Source: Helianthus annuus (Eukaryota > Streptophyta > Magnoliopsida > Asterales > Asteraceae). Taken from it: 64,000 nt of DNA. The position numbers were made by a program, and so were the translations under genes. Location: the NCBI RefSeq assembly GCF_002127325.2, contig NC_035443.2:122462445-122526444 (forward strand), in the 5' to 3' direction. Positions 23,229-35,036 of this stretch are shown piece by piece. The notes under the pieces were generated by a model, which saw only the letters and a program-made list of their open reading frames with translations, made no database searches and was not told the DNA's origin. Position 1 is the first letter of the stretch, and each line of letters begins with the position of its first letter.

Positions 23229-24014
23229 TGTTAGGATCTGAGGCTGTCATGAATCGTGTTTGTTTGCATAAAACTAATAAGTGCAGCAGAAATGAGTAGC
23301 AAACTTTGTAAACACAAACAAAGGAAAGTATAGATTGATAAACAATTGCTTTTCATTGAGTCAAATGATTGAGATACAAAGCAAATGATTTTAGTAAAAG
23401 CTTACAATCTAAACTCCCCCTCAGCCTGATACACCAGAGTTGGTTGCACAAGATGAAAGGATGAATTGAGGAGAAGAACTCACTCAAAACGATCAAGTGT
23501 AACAGTACAGAGTACTGTCATACTTATAGGCAAACCAAACTACTGATATACTTCAGCTGACGTCACCATGATAGTGACATCTAACGACCTAACAAACTAC
23601 AAATACTGTCCTATACAAACTACTGTTATGTAACATCTGATAATCACTAAAGTACAAAACATAAGGAAACTACTGCTTCACGTTCCACTGTTGTAGCCTT
23701 AGCACAGATGTTGAGTCTTCAGTGCTTTCTTCAAAGGTGATCAGTCTTTGAGAGGGCAGTGCTTGAGTCTTCAGCAGTACTTAGGAAACAGCAGTAGATA
23801 GAGCAACAGAGTTTGTCTTCAGCAGTTGTTAGGTAATCATCAGAGTTTGGTTTATCAGTTGTTGTAGTTGAGCAGCACTTAACATTTATCAGCTGTTAGA
23901 TAACCACTGTCAAGGGGAGAGATTTGAGTAAACTGCTGCTTATTAGGAGTCCACTGATGGGATCCGGTTTTGGCTTTACATTATCTGTTCCTCTGTTAGG
24001 GTTCAATCCCAAAA
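23229..24014 (-). mobile_element. 5' LTR of element L
   Basis: 786 bp, about five differences from 16322-17107. Its outer + strand end reads CCCAAAA instead of CCCAACA, so the terminal CA has been lost by one change. Confidence 0.93.
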
Positions 24015-24019
24015 GGAAC

Positions 24020-25056
24020 CACAAAAGGTGGAAAATCATCATCGTCCTCTATCCACCCATTCCGAGTGTGCGCATACTGAGGGTCGACATGAGTCGCAAA
24101 GAGTGCATGGTCGGGCTCTAGAGGCACCGGGTCAGGAAAAGGAGCAACAACATCAGGCTCAGCGGGTACATCAGCAAGGTGAGGGGCAACAACCTGAGCA
24201 TCAACAGCGTGCTCATCCTCCAGTAGTGGAGCAACAATAGGGTGATCATCGATAGGTACATCAGCAATCAAAGGATCAACAATAGGTACATCAGCATGAA
24301 TAGGATCATGCTCGAGTACGGGGTCTGGAGCAACTATTGGCTCGAGGGCCACAGCAGGCTCCGGGTCGTCAAACTCCATCTCGAAGTCTGCAGGGTCAGC
24401 AAACATGGGATCAATGGGGTCAACAGGGCAACCGGGTCCTCCATGGGCTGATCCAGGTGTATAAACTCAATGTCCTGGTCTGGATCGAACCCAGGTGGGA
24501 AGACAGGGTCGGAATCCTCATGAATGTCGTGATCAATGGCGAAACTCGGGGCAGGGGCAGGCGCAGCAGATGATGCCCTATCGGGGTCTGAATCATGAGA
24601 GTAGTGCTGCTCACCCTGCGCGTGCAACGGTGCAGAGGCCACAGACTCGAAAGAGTTTGGGACAGGTGAATAGGCAGGTGACTCCTTAGCAGGAGCATCT
24701 GTGAGTAGCAAAAGATCGCCGGCAGCTATAAGGGCCTCGCCCTCAACGTCATCCTCCAGTGGCTCATCGTCAAGCAAATCGACGTCGTCGTCAGCGTCGA
24801 CGTCAAGGAGCATATCAAGAACAGGATAAGAGGCAAGAGGTATAGGGGCAGGGATCACCACGAGCGGCAAATCCCCGGCAATAGGGCCATCAGCGGGCTC
24901 GGCGACAACATCGGGTAGCGCAAAGGGCTTAAAATCATCCTCATCCGTGCTAGTGGTATCCGAAGTGTGTACCTCATGCTCCGATGATACTCTGTCGTCT
25001 GATACGATGGGCATAGGGCCCGTAGTGTCCGACTCACCCGTGTCTGATGAAGACAT
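24020..25056 (-). pseudogene. E1a ORF1, N-terminal part
   Basis: The start is the ATG at 25056 (MSSSDTGESDTTGPMPIV), just after a TTACAG that could be a splice acceptor; E1b has the same arrangement. The protein is strongly acidic (TSTDEDDFKPFALPD, DVDADDDVDLLDDEPLEDD) and rich in Pro and Ala. A frameshift near 24430 divides it, with the second frame carrying DPEPAVALEPIVAPDPV-like repeats of Asp/Pro/Val. Element L interrupts it at 24019. It has the same order of motifs as the intact ORF1 of E1b. No known domain is recognised. Confidence 0.75.
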
Positions 25057-25140
25057 ATCGTCTGTAACACAAACACATATAGGCACATGTAATCAGTCAT
25101 ATAGTCAGATAAGCACATTAGTCCAACAAGCAATCAAATA

Positions 25141-25345
25141 GTTCTCCTAGTCCCACTAGCCTCCCAGCCTCATAGACTGATTTTTCCTAGTCCCACTAGC
25201 CTCCCAGCCTCCCAGACTGACTCCCTAGTCCCACTAGTCAACTATCCCAGCCTCCCAGACTGACTCCCTAGTCCCACTAGACAACTACCTCGGCCTCCCA
25301 GACCGAGCCTCGGCCCCCCAGACCGAGCCTCAGCCTCCCAGACTG
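25141..25345 (-). repeat. Leader minisatellite of E1a
   Basis: Imperfect tandem units of about 35-40 bp made of CCTAGTCCCACTAG, CAGCCTCCCAGACTGA and later CTCGGCCTCCCAGACCGAG words lie between the primer site and ORF1. On the minus strand these read GGGAGGCTGGGA and CTAGTGGGACTAGG. The same words form a repeat array at the same place in E1b (51563-51790). Confidence 0.85.
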
Positions 25346-25499
25346 AGCCTATAACTAATAAATAAAATGTTCTCAACATTTGTTTGTAAAAACATTTTGG
25401 ATCAGGACTTAAGTGGTATGCAGTGTAAAAATGTTTTCGTGAGAGCCCTAGTGATCATAGTCTAGACTCGAGAAGGAATCCTAGTTCGCTATGATCAGA

Positions 25500-25511
25500 G
25501 CTCTGATACCA
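25500..25511 (-). other. Primer-binding site of E1a
   Basis: Minus-strand TGGTATCAGAGC, complementary to the 3' end of initiator-Met tRNA, three bases inside the 5' LTR. Confidence 0.92.
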
Positions 25512-25514
25512 AGC

Positions 25515-28500
25515 TGTCACACCCTGGCTTTGCGAAAGCGTGAGTTTATTTGGTGTGACTTCTTAATACCATAGCTTAATCATAACAAAGCTATATGAAA
25601 GTAAAACCATGCAGAATCATCCATTAATTAAAGTCTTAAAAACAGAGTACCACAAACATTGTTTGAAATGCTGACACATGCATTGAGTTTACAACACTTA
25701 CAAAATAAAAACATTGTTCTTAAGACGCAACCACAACATAAAATAAAACACCGTATAAGACTTGCGACTCGTCCAGGTAAAAGTCGCAATCCCTAATCGT
25801 GGATGATCCCATAACTTATACGCAGCGCGAAAACGTAGCATACCGTGCCAGAATCCTTAGTTCCCTGAAATACATGTAAGTTGGAAAAATCAACAAAAAT
25901 TGTTAAGCGAGTTCATGTGTAGTGAGTAAGTAAATCCTTTGTAAGTATAAAAACCCTGGTATGTAGCAAATAAGGAAAAAGAGATCACCAATGGTTTGCA
26001 AGGCCATTGATATGTGTGATGTGCAGTAGGAAGACTCAAACCTAGCGGATTTTGCGTTGGGCACAAAGTCACCCCGAGGTCCGTTCTGCTGGGCCTGGAG
26101 CTGGGCTCGCTACACCCAGATAGATCTACCGCTACTGTCCCTCGGTCCTACAATAAGGATTAATGGCCTCAAGTTGCGCCTACCCACTCACATGATCTAA
26201 GTAGTAACCCTCCTTACGCTAACCATACCATGTATAAAGTACTCGTAAATATAGTAACATGTATTTCACCCCCGCAGTTTAGAAAACTGAAAACAACTAA
26301 GAGAAAAGGGGGACATGAACTCACCGAAGTGCTTCTCTAAAAGTATCTCCCAGAAAATCTGCTGTGCGACGACCTACACGTACTAACTTCTATTAGACGG
26401 ACGACCGTGCCTTAGCTTAAGGTTTAATGTCTTTGGGAAATAGTTAGACAACTATTTCGTATGTACACTTCCTAATTATTTGGTAAATATATTCCTTCCC
26501 AAGGATGGGGGTTTTAATACATGTGCGTTCGTATAACTTCGAAATATATTATTAAGTCACACTTAAAATATATTTTAAACCTTATCTCCAAAATATAAAT
26601 ACTTTTCCCAAAAACATTATATTTTATTACATATAATTTTCCCAAAATAATACTTTTGTCAAAATACGCGTTTAAGAGTATTTTCTGAAAATACGTAAGT
26701 TACGTTGTAAAGTTCGGGTGGTATTAATAATACCGTTGTAACTTAAATAATTATTGTGAAGGCGTTCGTATTATTTTGGAGCCGTTAATAATCAGTAATA
26801 TTATTCTTACCCTAAAAATAATATTTACGTAGTTCACAAAATAATCACAAAAATTTACACAAGTGTAGTTATGAAAATATATATTCTAAATATATATTTT
26901 AGCAAGTTTTATTTTGTTAAAATCCCACCTCCGACACTTGCTTATTTTGTAATAAAAATCGTGGCGAAATTTATTTGGAAAAATAAGTTAAAAATATATC
27001 CATAACACTTGTGATAAAATATTTACAAGTGTTAGATTTTTGGAAAAATTTCGCCAGAGTTTCCCCTGTAACTGGAGGTGGCCACGCTTTCATGCGTATC
27101 ATTTTCTTTTAAAAATTCAATTCAACAATGTTCCCAACATTAACAAACAATATTCAAACCATCAAACTAGTCAACATAGATATAAATCGCAAAACACATG
27201 AACTTATGGTTTGTGTAAGATATGTAGTAACTTTCCAATATTTTTAATGGATCTTTATATCTTTAAAAATAAAGTCGGTTTCTTGAAATCTTTATTTTTA
27301 AAGAAAGTGGAGGTTTACAACTTCTTGGTCAAAATTATAAAAATAATTCTTTGCTAAAACTTTTTGTTACACAAGTGTCTACACACTTGTTTGTTCACAA
27401 AAGCACCTTTATTTAGGAAAGATCCGGCTTTCAAAAATATGATTTCATTTGACACTTGGTTCTTCGAAAATACCACTTGTAGATCTTTAGATCTACTAGT
27501 TTAGAACTCCATTTCATAGGTAAAATTGTTTTTACACAAGTTCATGTTTATGCTAGAAAGGGTTCGTCATCTAATAACTTTACGACTTAACATATGGCTA
27601 GTTCATGTTTCATGAACATGCTCTAGCGTGGTTTGATGACGATCCATTCCCATACTAGCAATCAACAACAATAAATAATCATAATAAAACTAGATTTATA
27701 AGTTTTATACTATTATTTACTTATTAACCACTTTGTTTATTTTTTTTTGTAGACTTTAAACTTTGATCTCTAGTGTTTATGATTTTTGCTCGTTAAATCT
27801 TTTATTAACCACTTTAGAATAGATCAAAAAGGCGTTTAGAGTCACTTACTACTAGCTTGAGGCTAGGGAAGAAACTAGTCGAAAAACGGGTGGTTAATAG
27901 CTTGTGGTAGAGGTCCTTCACGATCCGAGTGTTCCACACCTTCTAAAATGGCTCCTTGCACCTTGTAATGCCCTTGGAAAACTTGGATTGAATTGGAAAA
28001 TGGTGGGAGTGTATAGAGTATGTTCGGCCGATGCTTTAAATGTGGGAGGAGGAAGTGTTGTGTTGGGAATTAAGTGGTAATGGTAATGTTTATTTATAAT
28101 CTAATTTTTGTGTCCAATGGGTATAATGTTCTCACATGTACAGACAAAATCCTTCATAATTCCAATGAGATCAACCTAGAAGATTTAGTGAAGATATTAT
28201 GAAGACTATGTAAGTTTTATGGTGGTGGGTCCTAGTGACCGTCATATGCATGGGGAAAAAGGGGGTAATTTGTAAATTAGATGGTAATTAAATGATTTGT
28301 GGGGTGTTAAGTGTAGTTTGAAGTGATTGGGTGGCCTACTAGTCCTTTATATAACCCATTTATTCTAATTGCCCAAAGGGTCTTATGTTTACTAGATATT
28401 GAACCATGGGATTATAATAATCAAGCAAGGGCAACTTGTGTCACTTATATGGTGACCGGTTGGTTATCATGGGGGGAAGGGTTGGTTCAATTCTAACTAA

Positions 28501-29231
28501 ATGAATAAGCATTAGTTAGCTAGTTAGGACCCTAAGTTAATTACTAGAGTGTAGTGTCTTGTGGCGGGTGTTAGGGTATTCGGGGACCCTAATCAGCTCA
28601 GAAAAAAAGAGAAATAATGTTGATGTCAATATTTTATGTCCCGGGTTAAGTCCGGTTGTTCGGTTGAATATTGATCCGTTAAAGTGCTTAACATAGCTTT
28701 AAAGTGTCGTTAATATTATTTTTAGTGACACAAAGAATTCCCGACACTTTGGAAAGTGTCTAGTATTATTTTTCCAAGTTTTTGCACTTTACTAGATAGC
28801 TTAAATGCTGAATTTTTATTTTAAAGTGCAGAATTTGTGTTTAAATCATATTTTTGGCACATCCGGTCACTATAACTATCACCTAGTGACACAGTTCTAC
28901 AACCCTCATTTCCCTACACTCTCTACTAGTGTAGTAAACTATTCCCGGCTCATACAGGCCTTAGGGGCAGTACCTGCCTGGTGCTGGCTATGTCAGCACG
29001 TTTACTGGGTTATCCGTTTATTGTGCTACTGTGCTTTTGTGCATCATGTTTGTCACTAAAGTTCTGTATGTAAATAATGGAGTGACAGTTAATAAAGTAT
29101 GATGCAAGTATGTGTATGTATCAGTATTCAAGTAGCAGTTTATCCAAAATTTTCAAGCAAGCACATTAATTATGTAGTAATTAAGTAGTAATTAGTTCGT
29201 ACGGATACCTGGTTTGGTGAGGGTTGTCACA
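25515..29231 (-). mobile_element. 5' LTR of E1a
   Basis: 3,717 bp, same length as the 3' LTR with scattered substitutions and small compensating indels. It is the promoter-bearing copy for the element. The short + strand frame at 28805-29059 is LTR sequence, not a gene. Confidence 0.95.
28347..28354 (-). promoter_or_regulatory. TATA box in E1a 5' LTR
   Basis: The minus strand reads GGGTTATATAAAGGAC here, the best TATA box in the LTR. The same box is at 9680-9687 in the 3' LTR. It would place the transcription start roughly 0.9 kb into the LTR. Confidence 0.5.
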
Positions 29232-29236
29232 CATGT

Positions 29237-30857
29237 GATGGTTGTTATACAGCATGGAAAGTGTAAGGAATGGAAAGGTATTTTTGTTACTTTCTGCAAA
29301 TCATAACTATACTGTTTATTTCTGGCAATATAAACACAGGTATACATTAAATATCTATATACTTTTCCATGTAGGTGAATATACTATTCAAAGTGACAAG
29401 TTTGCAACACGAATTTTTCTGAACCAAGAAATTGATGAAGTTGATGAGCTAAGGAGGAGGTAATTCTTAATGTAATTTCCATTATATATAGATGGAAAAG
29501 TCAAATACTTGGTTTCATGTCATTTGTATACTAATTCTAATCATTTATGGTATTCAAAAGGCATATACTGAAGTTTGGACAAGGGAGTAGTTCTACTTCT
29601 CAGACGATACTATCGTCTCAGAGTATTTTTCCATTATATAAAGAATTTGTAACTGAAGGTGTGAAGTAACATGTTGATGAGATTAGCAAGATAGAAGAGG
29701 TTTCATTTCTTTGTATATAGTTTGGTTATTTGTTTGGTTTTTCACCTGCGTGTTTTTACAGGAAGTGTGTTGTGTTTTCACAGGAAATGTCTTGTGTTAT
29801 GGTTGCGACAATTAAGATTGTGCAAGAAGAGTATGGTTGGTTTTATGTTGCCTGTCGTAAGTGTTTCAAGAAGGTGATGGGTAAAACTGAATACTTGCAG
29901 AATGTTGAGAATGTTTCACATGATATTCTTCGATTGCCTGCGACTTCTTTGGTTTGTATCAGATGTCATACTGAATGTACATCGATCACCACAAAGTAAG
30001 CAATGATGATTATTTAGAGTTATATTTATATAAATAACATTGTAAGACTCATATTTGAATATAGTTTTGCAGTTTACTTAGTTAGTTGTGTATATTTCAG
30101 GTTCAAGGTGCAAGTGCGGGTGCAGGATGAGAGTGGTAGTGTTTCTTTTGTTATGTTTGATAGAGATGTTCAGAAGCTTCTTGGATTAGCGGCGAGTGAC
30201 ATAAGAGAGAGGCAGGTTAAGGCCAATGATACTGGATTCCCTCATGAGATATTTCGATTGGTTTATAAGAAGGCTGCTTTTAAGATTGATGTTTCAGAGT
30301 TCAATCTTAAAAATGACTATCGTGTTTATACTGTGCAAAAAACAACTGAAGATCTAGTAATAATTGCTGAGTTGGTTGGTGGAGATGGTAATGGTGTTGA
30401 AAATACTGATGAGGTAGCATATAAAATTACTCTTTCAATCTATTTATTTTTCTTTTGAGTTTTAAACACTGGATTGTGTACTTTTTTATATGATATCATA
30501 TATTATGATCCTTTAGGTTACTCAAGAGGTAGCTGGCGTTAAAGACGTTAACCTTTCAGACTCTTCTCAGGTGTCTGTTGAACGAACTTCAAGGGTGAGT
30601 ATTTATTTTTAAAGTATGTTTAGTACGTTTAAAAAGAGTTCATTATTTTATTAAATGAGATCAATAGTTGTTTTGTGATCTGTTGGAAGGATGCTGTCTC
30701 TGTTACGACCGACTCTTCAGTCATTAAAGTTGAAAAGGATTCTGGATCAGGTCCCAATGGAAAGCGGATGGCTCAAGATGCTGATGTTGCCAACGTTGGT
30801 GAGCTATCCACTAATGTGAGAAGAACCCGGAAGAAGCTGACTAAGGTTAACAATTAG
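29237..30857 (+). pseudogene. RPA70-like protein, exons 4b-10
   Basis: This continues the gene begun at 5784. Exons are 29237-29277 (rest of exon 4), 29375-29459, 29561-29699, 29784-29995, 30101-30413, 30517-30594 and 30690-30857, all with GT-AG borders and compatible phases. Exons 7-8 encode the RPA C-terminal OB domain with its zinc ribbon (CRKC ... CIRCHTEC) and VRVQDESGSVSFVMFDRD. The tail (ELSTNVRRTRKKL) is typical of Helitron-borne RPA proteins. An in-frame TAA in exon 6 (about 29667), where CAA/Gln is likely, is the second nonsense change. After removal of E1a and one CATGT the frame across exon 4 is exact. Confidence 0.85.
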
Positions 30858-32128
30858 ATGCTTAAGAAAAAACAATTCTTATGAGAGATAAGTAGAAACC
30901 ACTTATTTTTTAAGAATCCTTGTGGTTTTTATTTATGTCTGTTAACTGTTGTTTTAACAAACTGTGGTTAAAAGTTTTGTTTGTAATGGTTACAATGATG
31001 AATATGTTATGTAATGTCTATTGGTTGAATATCAAGTAAGGTTAACCTTTATTATACATGTTTGGTGATATTGATGGACTGGATAAGTAGTAGGGTTGTA
31101 TATTATTGTTAGATTGATGAAGGAAAATTTAATCAATTGGTTAGTCGGAAAACTGTTGGGGTCTGAGATACATTAACATCTGTTAGAGGCTAAGCACTGT
31201 TATAGTGTGCTAAGATCTGTTAACCCCTAAGCAGTGTTAAAGATCTGTTAAAGGTTAAGCACTGTTATAGCATGCTTCAACAGACTATATGAGTTGTTGA
31301 TCATCATCTGTTAAATATCTTATATTATAGATCTATTGTTCAATTGTGTAATATCTGTTGGTGCATAGCAGAACTTAGGTTCATCATAAATTTTGCTTCA
31401 TCAGCAGAGGTTATAGCGTGCTATAACGTGCTAACATCTGTTAACCCTTAAGCATTGTTAAGGTTCTGTTAAATGCTAAGCACTGTTATAGCGTGCTTCA
31501 ACAGACCTTATGAGCTGTTGATCATCATCTGTTAAAGATCTTATATTATAGATCTTTTGTTGAATTGTCTAATATCTGTTGGTGCACAACAGAACTTAGG
31601 TTCATCATACATTTTGCTTCACCAGCAGAGGTTCTCTTTAGCAGACATTTGCTTCAGCAGTCTTTGTGTTAACAGACCTTTCGGTTCATCAGCAGAGTTT
31701 GTTTGGCTCATGTGCTGAGGTTGTTTCGTTTAAGTAACAGACTTTTCTTTTAATAGTGGTTGTCTTCAACAAATGTTTTGGTTTGCAAAGTTTATCGAAA
31801 CAGATGTTGAGTTTGTCCCTTTGGTAGGAGCAGTTTTTAAAACACTGTTATTTGTAATTCTAATTTGTAAACTATTTTATTAATTTTGAGTGTTATATTT
31901 CTTTTTGTTGAGTGACCGGGAAATGTAATGGAAAATAGTAATGTTTAGATGCAAAATATAGTAATTTTTACTTGAAAAATATAAAAAGGTAAAACCACAG
32001 TTTTGAAAGTATATACTAAGACTACATAACTTCATTCCTAAGTTAGTTTCTAAACAAGAAATTTGTCCATCAAACATGTCAACTAGAACATAAATTATAC
32101 AATGTTGAAAAGGTGTTTAAAGATCATG
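30858..32128. other. Intergenic region with a tandem duplication
   Basis: No gene is visible. The first 250 bp are probably the 3' untranslated region of the RPA-like gene. The rest is built of AACATCTGTT, CAGCAG and TTCAACAGAC words, similar in style to element L, so it may be a remnant of a related element. Confidence 0.5.
31184..31640 (+). repeat. Imperfect tandem duplication, period about 221 bp
   Basis: The block containing GTGCTAAGATCTGTTAACCC at 31207 recurs as GTGCTAACATCTGTTAACCC at 31428. The two then run parallel through CTTCAACAGAC, GTTGATCATCATCTGTTAAA and ATATCTGTTGGTGCA. Each copy also contains a smaller internal repeat around AAGCACTGTTATAG. Confidence 0.8.
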
Positions 32129-33439
32129 TCAACAAACTTCAAAGTGTATTTTATCTCCTCTTACACTTTTTTCTTCGACTATCTCAAACCTCAGCTTTTT
32201 CCCCACAGATATTCCCGTTTCATCCATGATACGCTGCCAGTCTGTATGCATCACTAGATGGTTGTTGTCGTCAGGTGTTCTAGGATCTCTCCTAACAACC
32301 AGTTGTACCAAAAACTTCACATGACCAAATGACAGCACAGCTCTACGGTAATCATTTAGCTGGTGTTCTCGAACAAAGTTCCTCGGTATTGCCTGTAAAG
32401 GAAAATTTTTTCTTTAGTTATTCATTCAAAACAACATATACTTTAAGTAATAACAGATAAATCCAAGATTATAAGTAAAATCAACTATATTAAAAGTGGA
32501 TATGTAAATACCAAGCTGTGTGTCTGTAAAACATGGTATTTAAACTGTTTTTTATAATGTGGATGTCTTTTGCGGTGTTGGTGATTAGTACGGCTGCAGT
32601 GATGTTTTGTCTCTCCGTGAAGTGCAATCCCGTCTTTGTTAAAAACCTTCACAGTAAAGTTAAAGTCGTCTTCGGGAGTACTTCCCATCCATTGAAACAA
32701 CAGTTGGCAGCTTTCCTCAATATCATTTTCGAAGCAAAAAGTTGTACATCCTGGTCCCATAAAACCAGCAGCTAATCCCTTTTTGCTTTCAGGAGAGAAA
32801 ACATAATGGACATCAACTTTACTACTCTGCTTTGGTCCATGTACTTTGGCAACCAAGTTATCAATTTTTAATCTCCTTTGCGACAACAGCTTCAGCAAAT
32901 CGTGTGGTAAATGCTATAATTTTCATAAATTTTAGAAATGTCATATTAGATTTTATATAGGATACAAAATATAAATTAGAAGTTTTGGTAACAGTCCAAA
33001 AGATACACTGGCAATATATAAAAATAAGTAGGAATTTTTAACCTACTTGCAGTATATTTCTTCTTCAGCCTGTATCAAGCATCCATGAACATAATCTCTG
33101 TTTGATCCATCTTTTCTAATCTCCAATCCCTCATTGTCCAAAACTTTTATCTCAAATTTTGCTTGCTTCAGTTTTTTTAAACACAGCTTGTCTATGTTGT
33201 TATTTCTATAAGTTTCAACGAACCGGGTCCATTCTGGCCCGTTTATCCTCTTACTTTTATGACCGATGCTCTGTATTGCAATCTTATACTTAAAACCCGT
33301 ATAATCAACCAACTTTATCACTTCACACTTTCTTGGTAATTGGTTAGCCATTATCTTTGGAAGTATCTATGTATATAAAATACACAACATTTAATATATC
33401 TTTAATTATATAAATACAGTTTTTAGCATACAATTGTGA

Positions 33440-34777
33440 TTTGAGCTAATTTGTTCTAAGAGAATATCTGATTGGAAAAGTAAATGCCTTTCGTTCAGTG
33501 GTAGACTTCAACTTATTCGGTCAGTCCTCTCATCTATGCACATCTATTGGGCAGGGGTGTTCATTCTTCCTAAACGTATTATTTGTGAGCTGGAGAGCAT
33601 GATGAGGCGTTTTCTTTGGGCTCAAGGCAAGGATATTAAAGGTATAGCGAAAGTCAGTTGGGATAAAGTTTCTTTGCCTAAAAAAGGTGGTTTGGGTATT
33701 CGTAGTATTGAGGATATGAACAACGCCTTGATGGTGTCGCATGTTTGGAGTCTTCTCACAATGAGGGAGTCGCTTTGGGTCAAATGGATTCACTCATACC
33801 GTATTAGGGATCGGAACTTCTGGGATGTCCCGCTTCGAGGTAATGTCTCATGGACTTGGAGAAAATTGTTAAATCTTCGGCCTATTATTCAGCATTTTGT
33901 TTGGATTAAGCTTGGGGATGGTACTCGGACGTCCTTGTGGTTTGATAAGTGGGATGTCATTTGTTCGTTGAGCTCGTTCATCACGCCAAGAGCTATAGCC
34001 AATGCGGGTTTTAATTTAAACATGAAGGTGGCGGATGTCTATATCCAGGGGGAGTGGCGTTGGCCTGATACATGGGTTACCCGTTATCCTATTCTCTTTG
34101 ATCTTCAGCATTTCAACCCTCAACTATCTGATAAGGTAGTCTGGAAGTCTTCTTCAGGGATGGAGTTGGACTATGGTACTTCGAGTGTGTGGAACGATAT
34201 TCGGACCGCTCATGATGAAGTCCAATGGTCTGATCTGGTTTGGTTTCCGCAATCTATTCCACGTCATTCATTTTTCATGTGGCTTCTAGTTAACAAGAAA
34301 TTAAAGACGCAAGATATCATGGCTAGATGGTTATCTTCGGGGAATATGAATCTCAACTTGATGTGCTGTTCTCTGTGTACTTCAGGGCCGGATTCTCACG
34401 AGCACTTATTTTTTGAGTGCCCGTACAGTGATCGGGTTTGGAAGGGTGTTAAGGATTTAGCAGGGTTAAACAATGTAACTAATTCTTGGGAAAGCATCTA
34501 CAATCATATGGTGCAACTCCGGGGATCGAAAAACGCTAAGCATGTGATTGGCAAGTTGGTAGTGAGTGCAGCGGGTTATTTCGTTTGGCAGGAAAGGAAT
34601 GCTCGTTTGTTTTCTCCAAAGAAGAGAAGTGCTAATCGGCTAACCGAAATTATTTTGGCTACCGTAAGGATGAAACTTCACACGATGCGGTTCAAAAGAA
34701 CGATTCAAGTGGAAAGCATTCTTCAGGAATGGAGTCTCCCACGTGGGCTTTTGATTGAAGACGACGATTGTGGCTAG
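33440..34777 (+). pseudogene. LINE RT C-terminus with zf-RVT domain
   Basis: The frame is open from 33440 (KRISDWKSKCLSFSGRLQLI) through SMHIYWAGVFILPKRI, the standard end of plant L1 reverse transcriptase. A typical region with WDKVSLPKKGGLGIRS follows, then a zf-RVT domain (PRHSFFMWLLVNKKLKTQD, then CCSLCTSGPDSHEHLFFECPYS with its Cys/His pairs). It ends at TAG 34777. The endonuclease and RT catalytic core are missing, so it is inactive. The remaining 445 codons have no internal stop. Confidence 0.88.
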
Positions 34778-34970
34778 AGTCCTGTTTTTCATGTTTTTTG
34801 ACTAACAATTGTGTCTAGTCTTGTTTGCTTATTTGCGTGTATGTGTTTCTGGGTTTATACTTTGGTTTGGCATGTCAAACTAGAGAACTGAGGTCTGCAT
34901 TTTCCTCACTTGGTTTTATGTTTTTGATGGTATAAAATTCACCGGGGTAACCCTTTACCCAAAAAAAAAT
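33440..34970 (+). mobile_element. 5'-truncated LINE (L1-like) retrotransposon
   Basis: The segment starts mid-way through the reverse transcriptase gene and ends at a nine-A tract (34962-34970). Both are expected of target-primed LINE insertion. It lies wholly inside an intron of the minus-strand B3 gene, in opposite orientation. I could not identify a convincing target duplication. Confidence 0.8.
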
Positions 34971-35036
34971 ATAGCTTACCAATCCCTCATTTAGGTCTGC
35001 CAATTGAGAGACGTTGATAATTATCATAAACTCCAT

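Larger units (their letters stand above)
16322..24014 (-). mobile_element. Element L: large non-autonomous LTR retrotransposon nested in E1a
   Basis: Two 786-bp LTRs (16322-17107 and 23229-24014) differ at about five positions. Flanks AGAAC and GGAAC form an imperfect 5-bp target duplication. The minus-strand order is 5' LTR, an iMet-like primer site with one change (TGATATCAGAGC), a 2-kb leader, a 1,371-codon frame with two stops, polypurine tract CCAGGGGGAGAT, 3' LTR. No protease, RT or integrase is present, so it must use another element's enzymes. TGTTGG ends, tract and primer site resemble plant copia elements. Confidence 0.9.
6848..29231 (-). mobile_element. E1a: Tekay/Del-type chromovirus with nested insertion
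   Basis: Two 3,717-bp LTRs (6848-10564 and 25515-29231) are flanked by the perfect 5-bp target duplication CATGT (6843-6847 and 29232-29236). On the minus strand the order is 5' LTR, iMet-type primer site, tandem-repeat leader, an extra ORF1, spliced gag-pol with C-terminal chromodomain, polypurine tract, 3' LTR. A second element (16322-24014) sits in ORF1. The coding region has at least two frameshifts in gag-pol, one in ORF1, and three nonsense codons. In the first 600 bp of the LTRs about 11 substitutions are visible, near 1.8%. Confidence 0.95.
32129..35036 (-). pseudogene. Multi-B3-domain (REM-like) gene, minus strand
   Basis: Readable exons are 35036-34980 (MEFMIIINVSQLADLNEGL), 33366-33047, 32913-32512 and 32392-32129. 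Exons 2-3 form one B3-like fold (LPRKCEVIKLVDYTGFKYKIAI, PEWTRFVETY). The last two exons carry further B3-like segments (HLPHDLLKLLSQRRLKI; AIPRNFVREHQ with FLVQLVVRRDPR and TDWQRIMDETGI). B3/REM proteins are nuclear DNA-binding factors. The last junction and the 57-bp exon join in phase. The 33047 to 32913 junction leaves a two-base remainder and reads into a stop, so either my donor is wrong or the gene is damaged. A LINE fragment fills the first intron. A further upstream exon may exist at 35273-35350. Confidence 0.6.
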
